64,000 nucleotides of DNA from Methylobacterium sp. J-077 (GTDB lineage Bacteria; Pseudomonadota; Alphaproteobacteria; Rhizobiales; Beijerinckiaceae): the NCBI RefSeq assembly GCF_022829365.1, contig NZ_JAKSYJ010000206.1:34006-98005 (forward strand). The letters run 5' to 3'. The translations under genes were made by a program, and so were the position numbers. The notes beneath the pieces were generated by a model that ran no database searches, was not told the DNA's origin, and saw only the letters and a list, made by a program, of their open reading frames with translations. Below are positions 25,122-34,739 of the stretch, piece by piece (within the stretch, counting starts at the first letter, position 1; each line of letters opens with the position of its first letter).

Positions 25122-26231
25122 GTGTATACCTACGACCATCCCGACTGGCCCCGCTTCCGCTGGGACGAGACCGCGCTCCTAGGCCCGCTGGGCGCGGTTC
25201 GCTACCGCCAAGGCCGGCTGCTGGGCCGCATGGAAGCCCTTGGCTTCAATCTGCGCCAGGAAGCCATCCTCGACACCCTTACCCAAGACGCGGTCAAGAC
25301 CAGCGAGATCGAGGGCGAGACCCTGGCCAGCAACGAGGTCCGCTCATCGCTGGCGCGGCGGCTCGGGATCGAGACCGCAGGCCTCGTTCCGAGCGGGCGG
25401 CAGGTCGACGGGATCGTCACGATGGTCCTGGACGCGACCCAAGGTTTCACCGAGCCGCTGACCGTCGAACGTCTGTTCGGTTGGCACATAGCGCTGTTCC
25501 CGCACCGCGATATCGGGCGCCAGCCGATCACCATCGGAGCGTGGCGGACCGATGCGCTTGGACCGATGCGCGTCGTCGCCGGCCCCCGGGCGCGCGAGCG
25601 GGTGCATTTCCAGGCACCGCCTGCCGACCGGATCGCCGAAGAAATGGATCGCTTCCTGAGGTGGTTCGAGGACCCAGCCGATCCGGCCGACCCGGTCCTC
25701 AAGGCCGCGATTGCGCATGTCTGGTTCGTTACCATCCATCCGTTCGACGACGGCAACGGGCGCATAGGCCGCGCCATCGCCGATATGGCGCTAGCCCGGG
25801 CCGAGGGGACGGGACGGCGCTTCTACAGCATGTCCGCGCGGCTGAGGGCCGAGCGGAACGCCTATTACGAGACGCTCGAAGCCACCCAGAAGGGCGATCT
25901 CGAGATCACGGCGCGGCTGGCTTGGTTTCTCGGAATCCTCGACGCGGCCATCGCCGACGCCGAGACCACGCTCACGGCGGTCCTGCGCAAGGAGCGGTTC
26001 TGGCGCGCACTGGAAGCGCAGCCCGTGAACCCGCGCCAGCGCATGATGCTAGGCCGCCTCCTCGACGGATTCGAGGGCAAGCTCACGACGTCGAAATGGG
26101 CGCAGATCGCGACGTGCTCGCACGATACCGCCCTTCGGGACATCGAAGATCTGACCGCGCGCGGGCTCCTGATGCGCGGCCCGGCGGGGGGACGCAGTAC
26201 TAGCTACCGTCTGGTTGAGCCGCACGTCTGA
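25110..26231 (+). CDS. Fic-domain protein with N-terminal DUF4172 and C-terminal winged helix
   Basis: A 373-residue Fic protein. An N-terminal DUF4172-type segment (DHPDWPRFRWD) precedes the helix TSEIEG at residues 64-69, which fits the inhibitory [S/T]xxxE[G/N] motif, so it is a self-inhibited class II-like Fic enzyme. The catalytic HPFDDGNGRIGR starts at His210. The last 70 residues look like a winged helix (HDTALRDIEDLTARGLLMR). Active Fic enzymes transfer AMP from ATP to hydroxyl groups on target proteins. No antitoxin gene lies beside it; the inhibitory motif is in cis. A 12-bp inverted repeat covers its start. Confidence 0.9.
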   Translation: MRRLVYTYDHPDWPRFRWDETALLGPLGAVRYRQGRLLGRMEALGFNLRQEAILDTLTQDAVKTSEIEGETLASNEVRSSLARRLGIETAGLVPSGRQVDGIVTMVLDATQGFTEPLTVERLFGWHIALFPHRDIGRQPITIGAWRTDALGPMRVVAGPRARERVHFQAPPADRIAEEMDRFLRWFEDPADPADPVLKAAIAHVWFVTIHPFDDGNGRIGRAIADMALARAEGTGRRFYSMSARLRAERNAYYETLEATQKGDLEITARLAWFLGILDAAIADAETTLTAVLRKERFWRALEAQPVNPRQRMMLGRLLDGFEGKLTTSKWAQIATCSHDTALRDIEDLTARGLLMRGPAGGRSTSYRLVEPHV

Positions 26232-26238
26232 GAGATCC

Positions 26239-27132
26239 GTGTCTGTGACGATCACCAAGCCGAGCCACGGCGCCACACTTTTCCCGGTCGCCGCACTGGT
26301 TGGCGGCATGATCTCGCTGCAATACGGCGCGACCGTCGCCAAGAGCCTGTTCCCCATCGTCGGCGCGGCCGGGACTTCGTCCCTACGCGTGGGCTTCTCT
26401 GCGCTGATCCTGATCGCCGTCTGGCGGCCGTGGCGGCGCAGCCTGTCGCAGCGCGAGGCCGGGTGGATCGCGCTCTACGGCGTCACCCTGGGGCTGATGA
26501 ACCTGCTGTTCTACCTGTCGATCGCACGCCTTCCGCTCGGGCCGGCGGTGGCGATCGAGTTCGCCGGGCCGCTCTCCATCGCGCTCATCGCGTCGCGCCG
26601 CCGAGCGGATTTCCTCTGGATCGGCGTGGCGGTGGTGGGCCTCGGGCTACTCCTGCCGGTCGCGTCGACCAATGCGCTCGACCCGCTCGGCGTCGCCCTC
26701 GCCCTCGGGGCGGCCCTGGCCTGGGCGCTCTACATCCTGTTCGGGCAGCGGGCCGGCCGAATCGACGGCGGACAAGCCGTGTCACTGGGCATGCTGATGG
26801 CCGCCCTGGTGGTGGCGCCGTTCGGCTTCGCCGAGGCCGGCCCGGACCTGCTTGCGCCCCGGATCCTGGTTGCCGGGCTGACCGTGGCGCTGTTGTCGAG
26901 CGCCCTGCCCTATTCGCTGGAGATGTTCGCGTTGCGGCGCCTCGACCGCAAGAGTTTTGGCGTGCTGATGAGCCTGGAGCCGGCGGTTGCGGCCTGCGCG
27001 GGCTTCGCCCTGCTCGGCGAGCGGCTCGGCGCCGTTCAATGGCTCGCAATGGGGTTGGTGATCGCTGCATCCGCGGGCATCACCGCCACGTCGCGCCGGC
27101 CAGTCCTGGAGGCCGCGCTCATCGAAGGCTGA
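26239..27132 (+). CDS. EamA/DMT-family exporter (RhtA-like)
   Basis: A 297-residue integral membrane protein with about ten hydrophobic helices arranged as two EamA repeats. RRLDRKSFGVLMSLEPAVAA and LGAVQWLAMGLVIAAS are close to threonine/homoserine exporter RhtA and its relatives, which export amino acids or metabolites. The GTG at 26239 has GAGA in SD position and was chosen over an in-frame GTG at 26215 overlapping the fic end; the fic stop is 8 bases upstream. The substrate is unknown. It converges with the EIIA-Man gene. Confidence 0.85.
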   Translation: MSVTITKPSHGATLFPVAALVGGMISLQYGATVAKSLFPIVGAAGTSSLRVGFSALILIAVWRPWRRSLSQREAGWIALYGVTLGLMNLLFYLSIARLPLGPAVAIEFAGPLSIALIASRRRADFLWIGVAVVGLGLLLPVASTNALDPLGVALALGAALAWALYILFGQRAGRIDGGQAVSLGMLMAALVVAPFGFAEAGPDLLAPRILVAGLTVALLSSALPYSLEMFALRRLDRKSFGVLMSLEPAVAACAGFALLGERLGAVQWLAMGLVIAASAGITATSRRPVLEAALIEG

Positions 27133-27138
27133 AAGATC

Positions 27139-27540
27139 TTATTTGCCGGCCAGAACGCGCGACGCGACGTTGATGTACTTGCGGCCGGCTTCCTGGGCGT
27201 GAAGGACGGCGTCGCCGAGGTTCTCCTCGTCGCGGACGCTCGCCAGCTTGATCAGCATCGGCAGATTGATCCCCGCCACCACCTCGACCGAGCCGCCGTT
27301 CATACAAGAGAGCGCAAGGTTTGAGGGCGTGCCGCCGAACATGTCGGTGAGCACCACCACACCGTCACCGGTGTTCACGCGACAAACCGCGGACATGATG
27401 TCCCGCCGTCGCAATTCCATATCGTCTTCCGGCCCGATCGTGATCGTCTCGATCTGATCCTGCGGGCCGACCACGTGCTCCAGGGCGGCCTTGAATTCGG
27501 TCGCCAGCAGCCCGTGCGTGACGAGCACCATGCCAATCAT
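27139..27540 (-). CDS. PTS EIIA-Man domain protein (PTS-Ntr regulatory type)
   Basis: A 133-residue EIIA of the mannose family, with the phosphorylatable His9 in LVTHG and conserved DMFGGTPSNLALS. In alphaproteobacteria this stand-alone protein takes phosphate from HPr and regulates rather than transports sugar. It sits downstream of hprK, as expected in the chvI-chvG-hprK locus. A HPr gene, which commonly follows it, is missing here: the next gene downstream is the convergent EamA exporter. A 174-base gap separates it from hprK, with no rapZ-like frame in it. Confidence 0.9.
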   Translation of the reverse strand: MIGMVLVTHGLLATEFKAALEHVVGPQDQIETITIGPEDDMELRRRDIMSAVCRVNTGDGVVVLTDMFGGTPSNLALSCMNGGSVEVVAGINLPMLIKLASVRDEENLGDAVLHAQEAGRKYINVASRVLAGK

Positions 27541-27714
27541 CGACACGTGTTCCAACGTCCTCTGTCTGCCGCCATGTTGTGCAATGCACTGACCCCAGCA
27601 AGGCGATCGCGACGTTTTTGCTCGGACATTGCCACGATCATGCCATGCGCGCTCCTCGGACGCCATGGGGTCGCACCACCACGACGCGAATCAACGACCT
27701 GTGCGGCTGCGAAG

Positions 27715-28155
27715 TCACGACCTGCGCTTTCGCAGCGCCGCACGAATCAGCAGCTGCGCCAAGCCGGTACTCCGGACGCCGCGGTCGAGGACGATGCTGG
27801 GCAACCGTATTTCGAGAATTTCGGTATCGTCCGGCGGTTCAGGCAGACGGGGAATTTCGTCTATAAGATCGACCACGAGGCACAAATCCGCCTCATGACG
27901 GAGTGCTAGGCCGAGTTCGGCAGCCGACAGGATGCCCTGGCCGCGGATTTCGACGCGCCCGATCAGTGCCTCGTGGGGCCGGGCCACGAGCGCGCCGCCG
28001 CGTCGATCGCAGACGACGCGATCGTCGGCTACGAAGGCTCCGTCCGCTTCCGTGGCGAGGAGGACCGCCAGGCTCGTCTTGCCGGATCCGGACGGGCCGC
28101 GAATCAGGATCCCGGCCTCGCCCAGGATCACGCAGGCGGCGTGCAGGGTCGGCAT
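27715..28155 (-). CDS. hprK: HPr kinase/phosphorylase, short alphaproteobacterial form
   Basis: A 146-residue protein containing only the C-terminal kinase domain of HprK, the usual short form in alphaproteobacteria. The Walker A is GPSGSGKTS (from residue 20) and the metal-binding ADDRVVC follows, then RGQGILS. It phosphorylates a Ser of HPr and links the PTS phosphate state to global regulation. The start codon overlaps the stop of chvG by one base (TGATG), so both are translated from one message. There is no rapZ gene downstream, which is the usual neighbour. Confidence 0.9.
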   Translation of the reverse strand: MPTLHAACVILGEAGILIRGPSGSGKTSLAVLLATEADGAFVADDRVVCDRRGGALVARPHEALIGRVEIRGQGILSAAELGLALRHEADLCLVVDLIDEIPRLPEPPDDTEILEIRLPSIVLDRGVRSTGLAQLLIRAALRKRRS

Positions 28156-29957
28156 CAGGCGTGGAGCTGCCGCGGCGCGGCGGGCAGGCGGACGGTGAAG
28201 CGGGCACCGCGCACCGTGGGCTCGCCGTCCTCGTCGGGCGCGCCCGGGCGGTTCTCGGCGCGGATCATGCCGCGATGGGCCTGGACGATCTGGCGGGAGA
28301 TCGACAGGCCAAGGCCCGAATTCTGGCCAAAACCCTGCTCGGGACGGTCGGTGTAGAAGCGCTCGAAGATCCGTTCCAGGGCGTGCTCGGGGATGCCGGG
28401 ACCCTCGTCCTCGCAGACCAGCTCGACCTCGCCCCGGACGCGGCGCAGGGCCACCCGCACCTTGGCCTCGGTGGGCGAGAACGAGCGGGCATTGTCGAGG
28501 AGGTTGTTGACGACCTGCCCCAGCCGGCTGTCGTGGCCGATGACCGTGAACGGCGCATCCTGGTCCGGGATCGGCTCGACGTCGAGCAGGATCAGGCAGT
28601 CCTTGGGACGCCGCCGCTCGTTCGCTACCGAGACCACCGTCGTGAGCAGCTTCTTGAGATCGACCCGGCGCGCCTCGGCGCGGGCGAGTTCGGCGTCGAG
28701 CCGCGAGGCGTCGGCGATGTCGCTGATCAACCTGTCGAGACGCTTCACGTCGTGCTGGATGATCGCCATCAGGCGGCCGCGCGAATCGTCCGACTTCGCC
28801 AGCGGCAGCGTCTCGACAGCGCTGCGGAGCGAAGTCAGCGGGTTCTTCAGCTCGTGGCTGACATCGGCGGCAAAACTCTCGATGGCGTCGATGCGCCGGT
28901 AGAGCGCCTGCGTCATGTCCCGCAGCGCCCCGGAGAGGTGGCCGATCTCGTCGGTGCGCTGGGTGAAATCCGGGATCTCTTCCCGCGTCTTGATCCCCAT
29001 CCGGACCTTTTCCGCGGCCTCGGCGAGGCGCCGGACCGGGCCCGCGATGGCACCCGCCAGCAGCGCCGACAGCACCACCATCACGGCCGAGGCGACAAGA
29101 AACACTTGGAGCAGGCCGAAGCGCTCGGAGGCGATCACCCGGTCGATGGCATCGCCCTGCGTCGAGATCAGCAGCGCGCCGCGCACCGAGCCGGCCCGAT
29201 GGATCGGCACCGCCACCGACACGGTGGTCTCGCCCAGCGCGTTGCGCCGGACGAGGCTGCCGCGATTGCCGCCGAGCGCGGCCTGCACCTCGCGCAGCGA
29301 ATGGCCGTTGACCGGGCCGGTCTCCTCGGGCTGCGTGGTGCGGCTGCCGAATAGGCCGCTCAGTTTCCCCTGGATCGCCTCGAAGGCCGATTCGAGCATG
29401 CCGGCCTTGTGCGGTTTGGCGGTGATCGCGTCGCCACGGCCGGCATCGCCGCGCTTGAAAAGGGTCCGCGTATCGAACAGCAACCCGCCTTCCTGGTCGT
29501 AGACCCGAGCGCGATTGCCGGTGGGCGTAACCAGGCGCGACAGCAGGGGCGCCACCTTCTCGGGATTGAGCGAGAACGCGAGCGGCTGCGATTCCTCTTC
29601 CGCGGCTTCGCCGGCCTGCTGCTGGAGCAGCTTGTCGGGGTCGATCTGGATCGTGTCGGTATCCACCGAGGCGGAGGCCGCGATGGCGCCCGCGATGATC
29701 TCGCCCTGGATCGCCAGGCTCTGGATCCGGGCCTGGATCAGGCCCTGCCGGAACTGGTTGAGATAGAGAAACCCGACGAGCAGCGCGATCAGCCCGACGA
29801 GGTTGAGCACGACGATGCGGCGCGTCAGGCTCGACGACGCGCGCTGGCCGATGGCGTCCCAGAGGGCGCGCGGCCAGGTCAGCGGTCGGGACAGGAGCTG
29901 GGTGAACGAGGCGCGCGGCTGAGCGTCCTCGACTTGGGTGGGTGTACGGCCGGTCAC
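28155..29957 (-). CDS. chvG: ChvG/ExoS sensor histidine kinase
   Basis: A 600-residue inner-membrane kinase. TM1 lies near residues 48-66, a large periplasmic sensor region spans to TM2 near 284-304, then a HAMP domain and the DHp domain with H-box SFAADVSHELKNPL (His368), then the HATPase domain (NNLLDNARSF, DEGPGIPE, GLGLSISR). The ChvG-type periplasmic segment (SLAIQGEIIAGAIAASA) is typical. It senses acidity and envelope state and phosphorylates ChvI, controlling exopolysaccharide and symbiosis genes in rhizobia. It is followed directly by hprK and preceded by chvI. Confidence 0.95.
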   Translation of the reverse strand: MTGRTPTQVEDAQPRASFTQLLSRPLTWPRALWDAIGQRASSSLTRRIVVLNLVGLIALLVGFLYLNQFRQGLIQARIQSLAIQGEIIAGAIAASASVDTDTIQIDPDKLLQQQAGEAAEEESQPLAFSLNPEKVAPLLSRLVTPTGNRARVYDQEGGLLFDTRTLFKRGDAGRGDAITAKPHKAGMLESAFEAIQGKLSGLFGSRTTQPEETGPVNGHSLREVQAALGGNRGSLVRRNALGETTVSVAVPIHRAGSVRGALLISTQGDAIDRVIASERFGLLQVFLVASAVMVVLSALLAGAIAGPVRRLAEAAEKVRMGIKTREEIPDFTQRTDEIGHLSGALRDMTQALYRRIDAIESFAADVSHELKNPLTSLRSAVETLPLAKSDDSRGRLMAIIQHDVKRLDRLISDIADASRLDAELARAEARRVDLKKLLTTVVSVANERRRPKDCLILLDVEPIPDQDAPFTVIGHDSRLGQVVNNLLDNARSFSPTEAKVRVALRRVRGEVELVCEDEGPGIPEHALERIFERFYTDRPEQGFGQNSGLGLSISRQIVQAHRGMIRAENRPGAPDEDGEPTVRGARFTVRLPAAPRQLHA

Positions 29958-29974
29958 GGAGCGGATCCTTTAGA

Positions 29975-30685
29975 TCACGCCTCCTTGAACCGGTAGCCGA
30001 CGCCGTAGAGCGTCTCGATCATATCGAAGCTCTGGTCGGTCACTTTGAACTTCTTGCGCAGACGCTTGATGTGGCTGTCGATGGTGCGGTCGTCGACATA
30101 GACCTGGTCGTCATAGGCCGCATCCATCAGGGCATTGCGGCTCTTCACGACGCCGGGGCGATGGGCCAGTGCCTGGAGGATCAGGAACTCCGTGACGGTG
30201 AGCGTCACCGGCTCGCCCTTCCAGGTACAGGTGTGGCGCTCCGGATCCATCATCAGCGAGCCGCGCTCCAGCGAGCGGGCTGCGACCTCGGCCTCGCCCC
30301 GCGGGGTGGCGCCCGCCGGCTCCTTTGCGAAGCGGCGCAGAACCGCTTTCACCCGCTCGACCAGCAGGCGCTGCGAGAACGGCTTATGGATGAAATCGTC
30401 CGCGCCCATCTTGAGACCGAACAATTCGTCGATCTCCTCGTCCTTCGAGGTCAGAAAGATCACGGGAAGGTCGGATTTCTGCCGCAGGCGTCGGAGAAGC
30501 TCCATCCCGTCCATGCGCGGCATCTTGATGTCGAAGATCGCGAGGTCCGGCGGGGAGTGCCGCAGACCGTCGAGGGCGGAGGCGCCGTCGGTGTAGGTCT
30601 GGATGCGGTAGCCTTCGGTCTCAAGCGCGATCGACACGGAGGTCAGAATGTTCCGGTCGTCGTCGACGAGGGCGATGGTTGGCAT
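29975..30685 (-). CDS. chvI: ChvI response regulator (OmpR family)
   Basis: A 236-residue OmpR/PhoB-type regulator. The start MPTIALVDDDRNILTSV is the ChvI opening. Asp52 (FDIKMPRMDG) is the phosphoacceptor and Lys101 (IHKPF) the signalling residue. The winged helix at the C-terminus ends in the typical VRDRTIDSHIKRLRKK-like segment, here VDDRTIDSHIKRLRKK. It acts as the output of the ChvG kinase, whose gene starts 17 bases downstream. The 289-base gap on the other side, to the divergent HugZ-like gene, probably holds its promoter. Confidence 0.95.
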   Translation of the reverse strand: MPTIALVDDDRNILTSVSIALETEGYRIQTYTDGASALDGLRHSPPDLAIFDIKMPRMDGMELLRRLRQKSDLPVIFLTSKDEEIDELFGLKMGADDFIHKPFSQRLLVERVKAVLRRFAKEPAGATPRGEAEVAARSLERGSLMMDPERHTCTWKGEPVTLTVTEFLILQALAHRPGVVKSRNALMDAAYDDQVYVDDRTIDSHIKRLRKKFKVTDQSFDMIETLYGVGYRFKEA

Positions 30686-30974
30686 GCGCGATCCCTGAAT
30701 GAACGGGCTCAAGCGCGGTCCCGGCTGTTCGCGCGGGCCGCGCTTCGTCCCGGCCCCCGAGGGGCAGGCGGACGTGCGAACCGGGGCGGTTTTGGCGCCG
30801 CCCGGTTCGCGCAACGGGACAGGTCCTTTAGTACGGTCGATCAGAAAAAGCGAGCGGCGGTCATAGCTTGGCCGTAAAGGCCGATCTGACGCGGGCCATG
30901 GCGCTCGTGCGCCGGCTGCTCCACCGCTACCATGCGGGGGGATTGTGGCGGCGGTTCGAAGCGCGAGGGATTCG

Positions 30975-31766
30975 ATGGGCGAGATCAGCACCAGTGCGTC
31001 GGAACCGCGCGAGCCGGCGCGCCCGCTGCCGGCTTCCGAAGCCCCGTTCGACGCGATCGGGCTGTCCCGGATGCTGCTGCGGAGCATCCGCTCCGGAGCG
31101 CTGGCGACCCTCGACCAGGATGGGACGCCCTTCGCGTCGCTGGTCACCATCGCCACCGACCAGAACGGCACGCCACTGATGCTGCTGTCGCGGCTCTCGG
31201 CGCATACCCGCAACCTGCTGGCAGATCCGCGCTGCTCGCTGCTGTTCGCGCAGGGCGGCAAGGGCGATCCCCTGGCGCATCCGCGGCTCACCGTCGTCGG
31301 CGAGGCCGTCCAGACGAGCGAGCCGCGGGCGCGGGCGCGGTTCCTGGCGCGGCATCCGAAGGCCAAGCTCTATGCCGATTTTCCGGATTTCGGTTTCTTC
31401 GCGTTGCGCGCGCGGGCTGGCCACCTCAACGGCGGTTTCGCGAAGGCTGCGACGCTGACCCGCGAAGAATTGCTCCTCGACCTCACCGGAGCGGACGCCA
31501 TTGCGACGGGCGAGGCCGGCGCGGTCGAGCACATGAACGCCGACCATGCCGACGCGCTGGCGCTCTACGCCGCGGCCGCCGGGGCGGAGGCCGGGCTGCC
31601 CTGGCGCTTGACCGGGCTCGATCCGGAGGGTCTGGATCTGATGGCCGGCGACCGGACGGCGCGGGTGGTCTATCCGGAGCGGGTCTCGGATATGGGCGGC
31701 CTGCGCAGGAGCCTGGTCGCCATGGCGGCGCGGGTGCGCGGGGGGACAGGAGCGCCGGTTCCGTAA
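30975..31766 (+). CDS. HugZ-like heme/flavin split-barrel protein with DUF2470
   Basis: A 263-residue protein of the pyridoxamine-phosphate-oxidase-like superfamily (MLLRSIRSGALATLDQDGTPFASLVTI) fused to a C-terminal DUF2470 segment (AVEHMNADHADALALYAA). Such fusions are related to HugZ, a heme-degrading or heme-iron-using enzyme, and are found in many proteobacteria. GAGGGA stands 5 bases before the ATG at 30975; an upstream in-frame GTG was rejected. No heme-uptake genes are next to it, so a role in iron use is an inference from the family. Confidence 0.85.
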   Translation: MGEISTSASEPREPARPLPASEAPFDAIGLSRMLLRSIRSGALATLDQDGTPFASLVTIATDQNGTPLMLLSRLSAHTRNLLADPRCSLLFAQGGKGDPLAHPRLTVVGEAVQTSEPRARARFLARHPKAKLYADFPDFGFFALRARAGHLNGGFAKAATLTREELLLDLTGADAIATGEAGAVEHMNADHADALALYAAAAGAEAGLPWRLTGLDPEGLDLMAGDRTARVVYPERVSDMGGLRRSLVAMAARVRGGTGAPVP

Positions 31767-31823
31767 CGCGGGAGATCGCCGCCAGGCATGGCGAAGCACC
31801 GCCCGGTGCCCCATATCCGCGCG

Positions 31824-32024
31824 ATGAGCGAGATCCAGACAGACACCTATCCTTTCAGCCTCGATGTGCAGCCGGTCGGCGAGAGCGGCTCGATGTTCCA
31901 GTGGAGCATCCGCAAGCACGGCAAGCTCCATCAGCGCTCGGACCGGAAGCACCCGACCGAGTCGAAGGCCCGCACCCACGGCGAGGCCGAGATCGAACGC
32001 CTGATCCGCGACCGCGGCCGCTGA
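31824..32024 (+). CDS. small conserved-looking hypothetical protein
   Basis: A 66-residue polar protein (MSEIQTDTYPFSLDVQPVGE, then GSMFQWSIRKHGKL and TESKARTHGEAEIERLIR). The layout, a short beta pair followed by a helix that reads like HGEAEIERL, recalls small uncharacterised proteins of Hyphomicrobiales. Two in-frame starts exist: this ATG, and another at 31788 (78 aa) that has GGGAG about 13 bases upstream. It lies between the HugZ-like gene and lepA on the same strand. Function unknown. Confidence 0.55.
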   Translation: MSEIQTDTYPFSLDVQPVGESGSMFQWSIRKHGKLHQRSDRKHPTESKARTHGEAEIERLIRDRGR

Positions 32025-32244
32025 TCGATCCTGAGAGCCGCCGGCATCGGCGCATCGCGACGGACAGGCGGGGGCCGGATCGTTCCGGCTCCCGCCTCGT
32101 CGTTCGTGCCGGCCCGATTGCGGGGCGTCGGTCCCCGCGCTTGGCGCGTCTGCGCGGCGCTGCTATCTCGCGCGTGAGCCGATCCACCCGAACACGCCCA
32201 GACGTCAGACGGTGCGCGCCGTCGCGCGCCCGAACGGAATGCCG

Positions 32245-34047
<1,803 letters not shown>

Positions 34048-34072
34048 GGCGCTGCGTTTGTGACTTGCTGTT

Positions 34073-34119
34073 CCCTATTTGCCATTAGGGAGACGCGGGA
34101 GCTGCGCTAGCTTCCGCGT
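34073..34119 (+). terminator. tandem hairpins after lepA
   Basis: CCCTA/TAGGG at 34073-34090 is a short stem, followed by ACGCGGGAGCT pairing with AGCTTCCGCGT at 34093-34119 (11-bp stem with one G-U pair, 5-base loop). They lie 25-70 bases past the lepA stop. There is no clean T-run, so termination is plausible but not proven. Confidence 0.4.
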
Positions 34120-34161
34120 CCGGACGTGTTGTCCAGTTCTGGAAGTGAAGCCGGCCGCTCC

Positions 34162-34254
34162 CGTCATTACGAGCACAGCGAAGCAACCCAGTGAAACGCT
34201 ACGTCCTGAGATCGCGCGCTGCCCTGGGTTGCTTCGCTGCGCTCGCAACGACGG
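34162..34254. repeat. palindromic intergenic repeat of the Hyphomicrobiales GTCATTNCGAGC type
   Basis: A left arm CGTCATTACGAGCACAGCGA (continuing to the cag at 34191) is mirrored by CTGGGTTGCTTCGCTGCGCT (from 34224), which continues as CGCAACGACGG. Around 30 bp of imperfect inverted repeat enclose a 32-base centre. Repeats beginning with this GTCATTGCGAGCG-like sequence are common in intergenic DNA of Bradyrhizobium and Methylobacterium relatives and are REP-like. It sits between lepA and the cytochrome c gene. Confidence 0.7.
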
Positions 34255-34275
34255 TGTGAGTCGATAGAGAAGCTT

Positions 34276-34593
34276 CTAACCCGGCGGCAGCACGTCGATC
34301 TGGATGCCCGCGTAATACGCCGCCAGGTTCGCGATATCGGACTCCGACAGCTCCTTGGCGACGACGTTCATGATCTCGTTCTGCCGCTTGCCGTCGCGAT
34401 AGTCGGTGAGCTGCTTCACCAGATAGGGCTCGACCTGGCCGGCGAGGTTCGGCGCCTCCGGCAGCTTCGAGAGCCCGTCCATCCCGTGGCAGGTCTGGCA
34501 GGCGCTGGCCTTCTTGCGCCCGAGGGCGGCATCGCCGGCCTGGGCCGGAAGCGGGACGAGCAGAGCGGTGAGAAGGAGAAGCGGGCGGATCAT
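34276..34593 (-). CDS. small periplasmic c-type cytochrome
   Basis: A 105-residue class I cytochrome c. The signal peptide ends near residue 19 (MIRPLLLLTALLVPLPAQA). The heme-binding CQTCH is at residues 32-36 and a probable axial Met is in the EIMNVVAKEL segment (M75). It probably carries electrons from the sugar dehydrogenase encoded directly upstream. The start MIRPLL was preferred over an extension that runs through the repeat. It is separated from the dehydrogenase gene by 147 bases holding a palindromic repeat. Confidence 0.85.
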   Translation of the reverse strand: MIRPLLLLTALLVPLPAQAGDAALGRKKASACQTCHGMDGLSKLPEAPNLAGQVEPYLVKQLTDYRDGKRQNEIMNVVAKELSESDIANLAAYYAGIQIDVLPPG

Positions 34594-34620
34594 CGGGCGG
34601 GCTCGGCTTGCGCGACGGAA

Positions 34621-34731
34621 CTCTCCTCCCCCTTGTGGGGAGGAGCTGGAGGTGGGGGTCGGGCAGGAGGCACCGCAGCGCCAGATCCGGAACCACCCCC
34701 ACCCTCGGTCCCTCCCCACAAGGGGGAGGGA
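34621..34731. repeat. palindromic repeat, C/G-run type
   Basis: CTCTCCTCCCCCTTGTGGGG on the left is mirrored by CCCTCCCCACAAGGGGGAGG on the right, with further G/C pairing toward the centre (gtgggggt against acccccac). It lies between the cytochrome c start and the sugar dehydrogenase stop. A near relative, with the same C/G-run arms, is found near the end of the window inside cobN. Confidence 0.75.
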
Positions 34732-34739
34732 ATGCGCCC

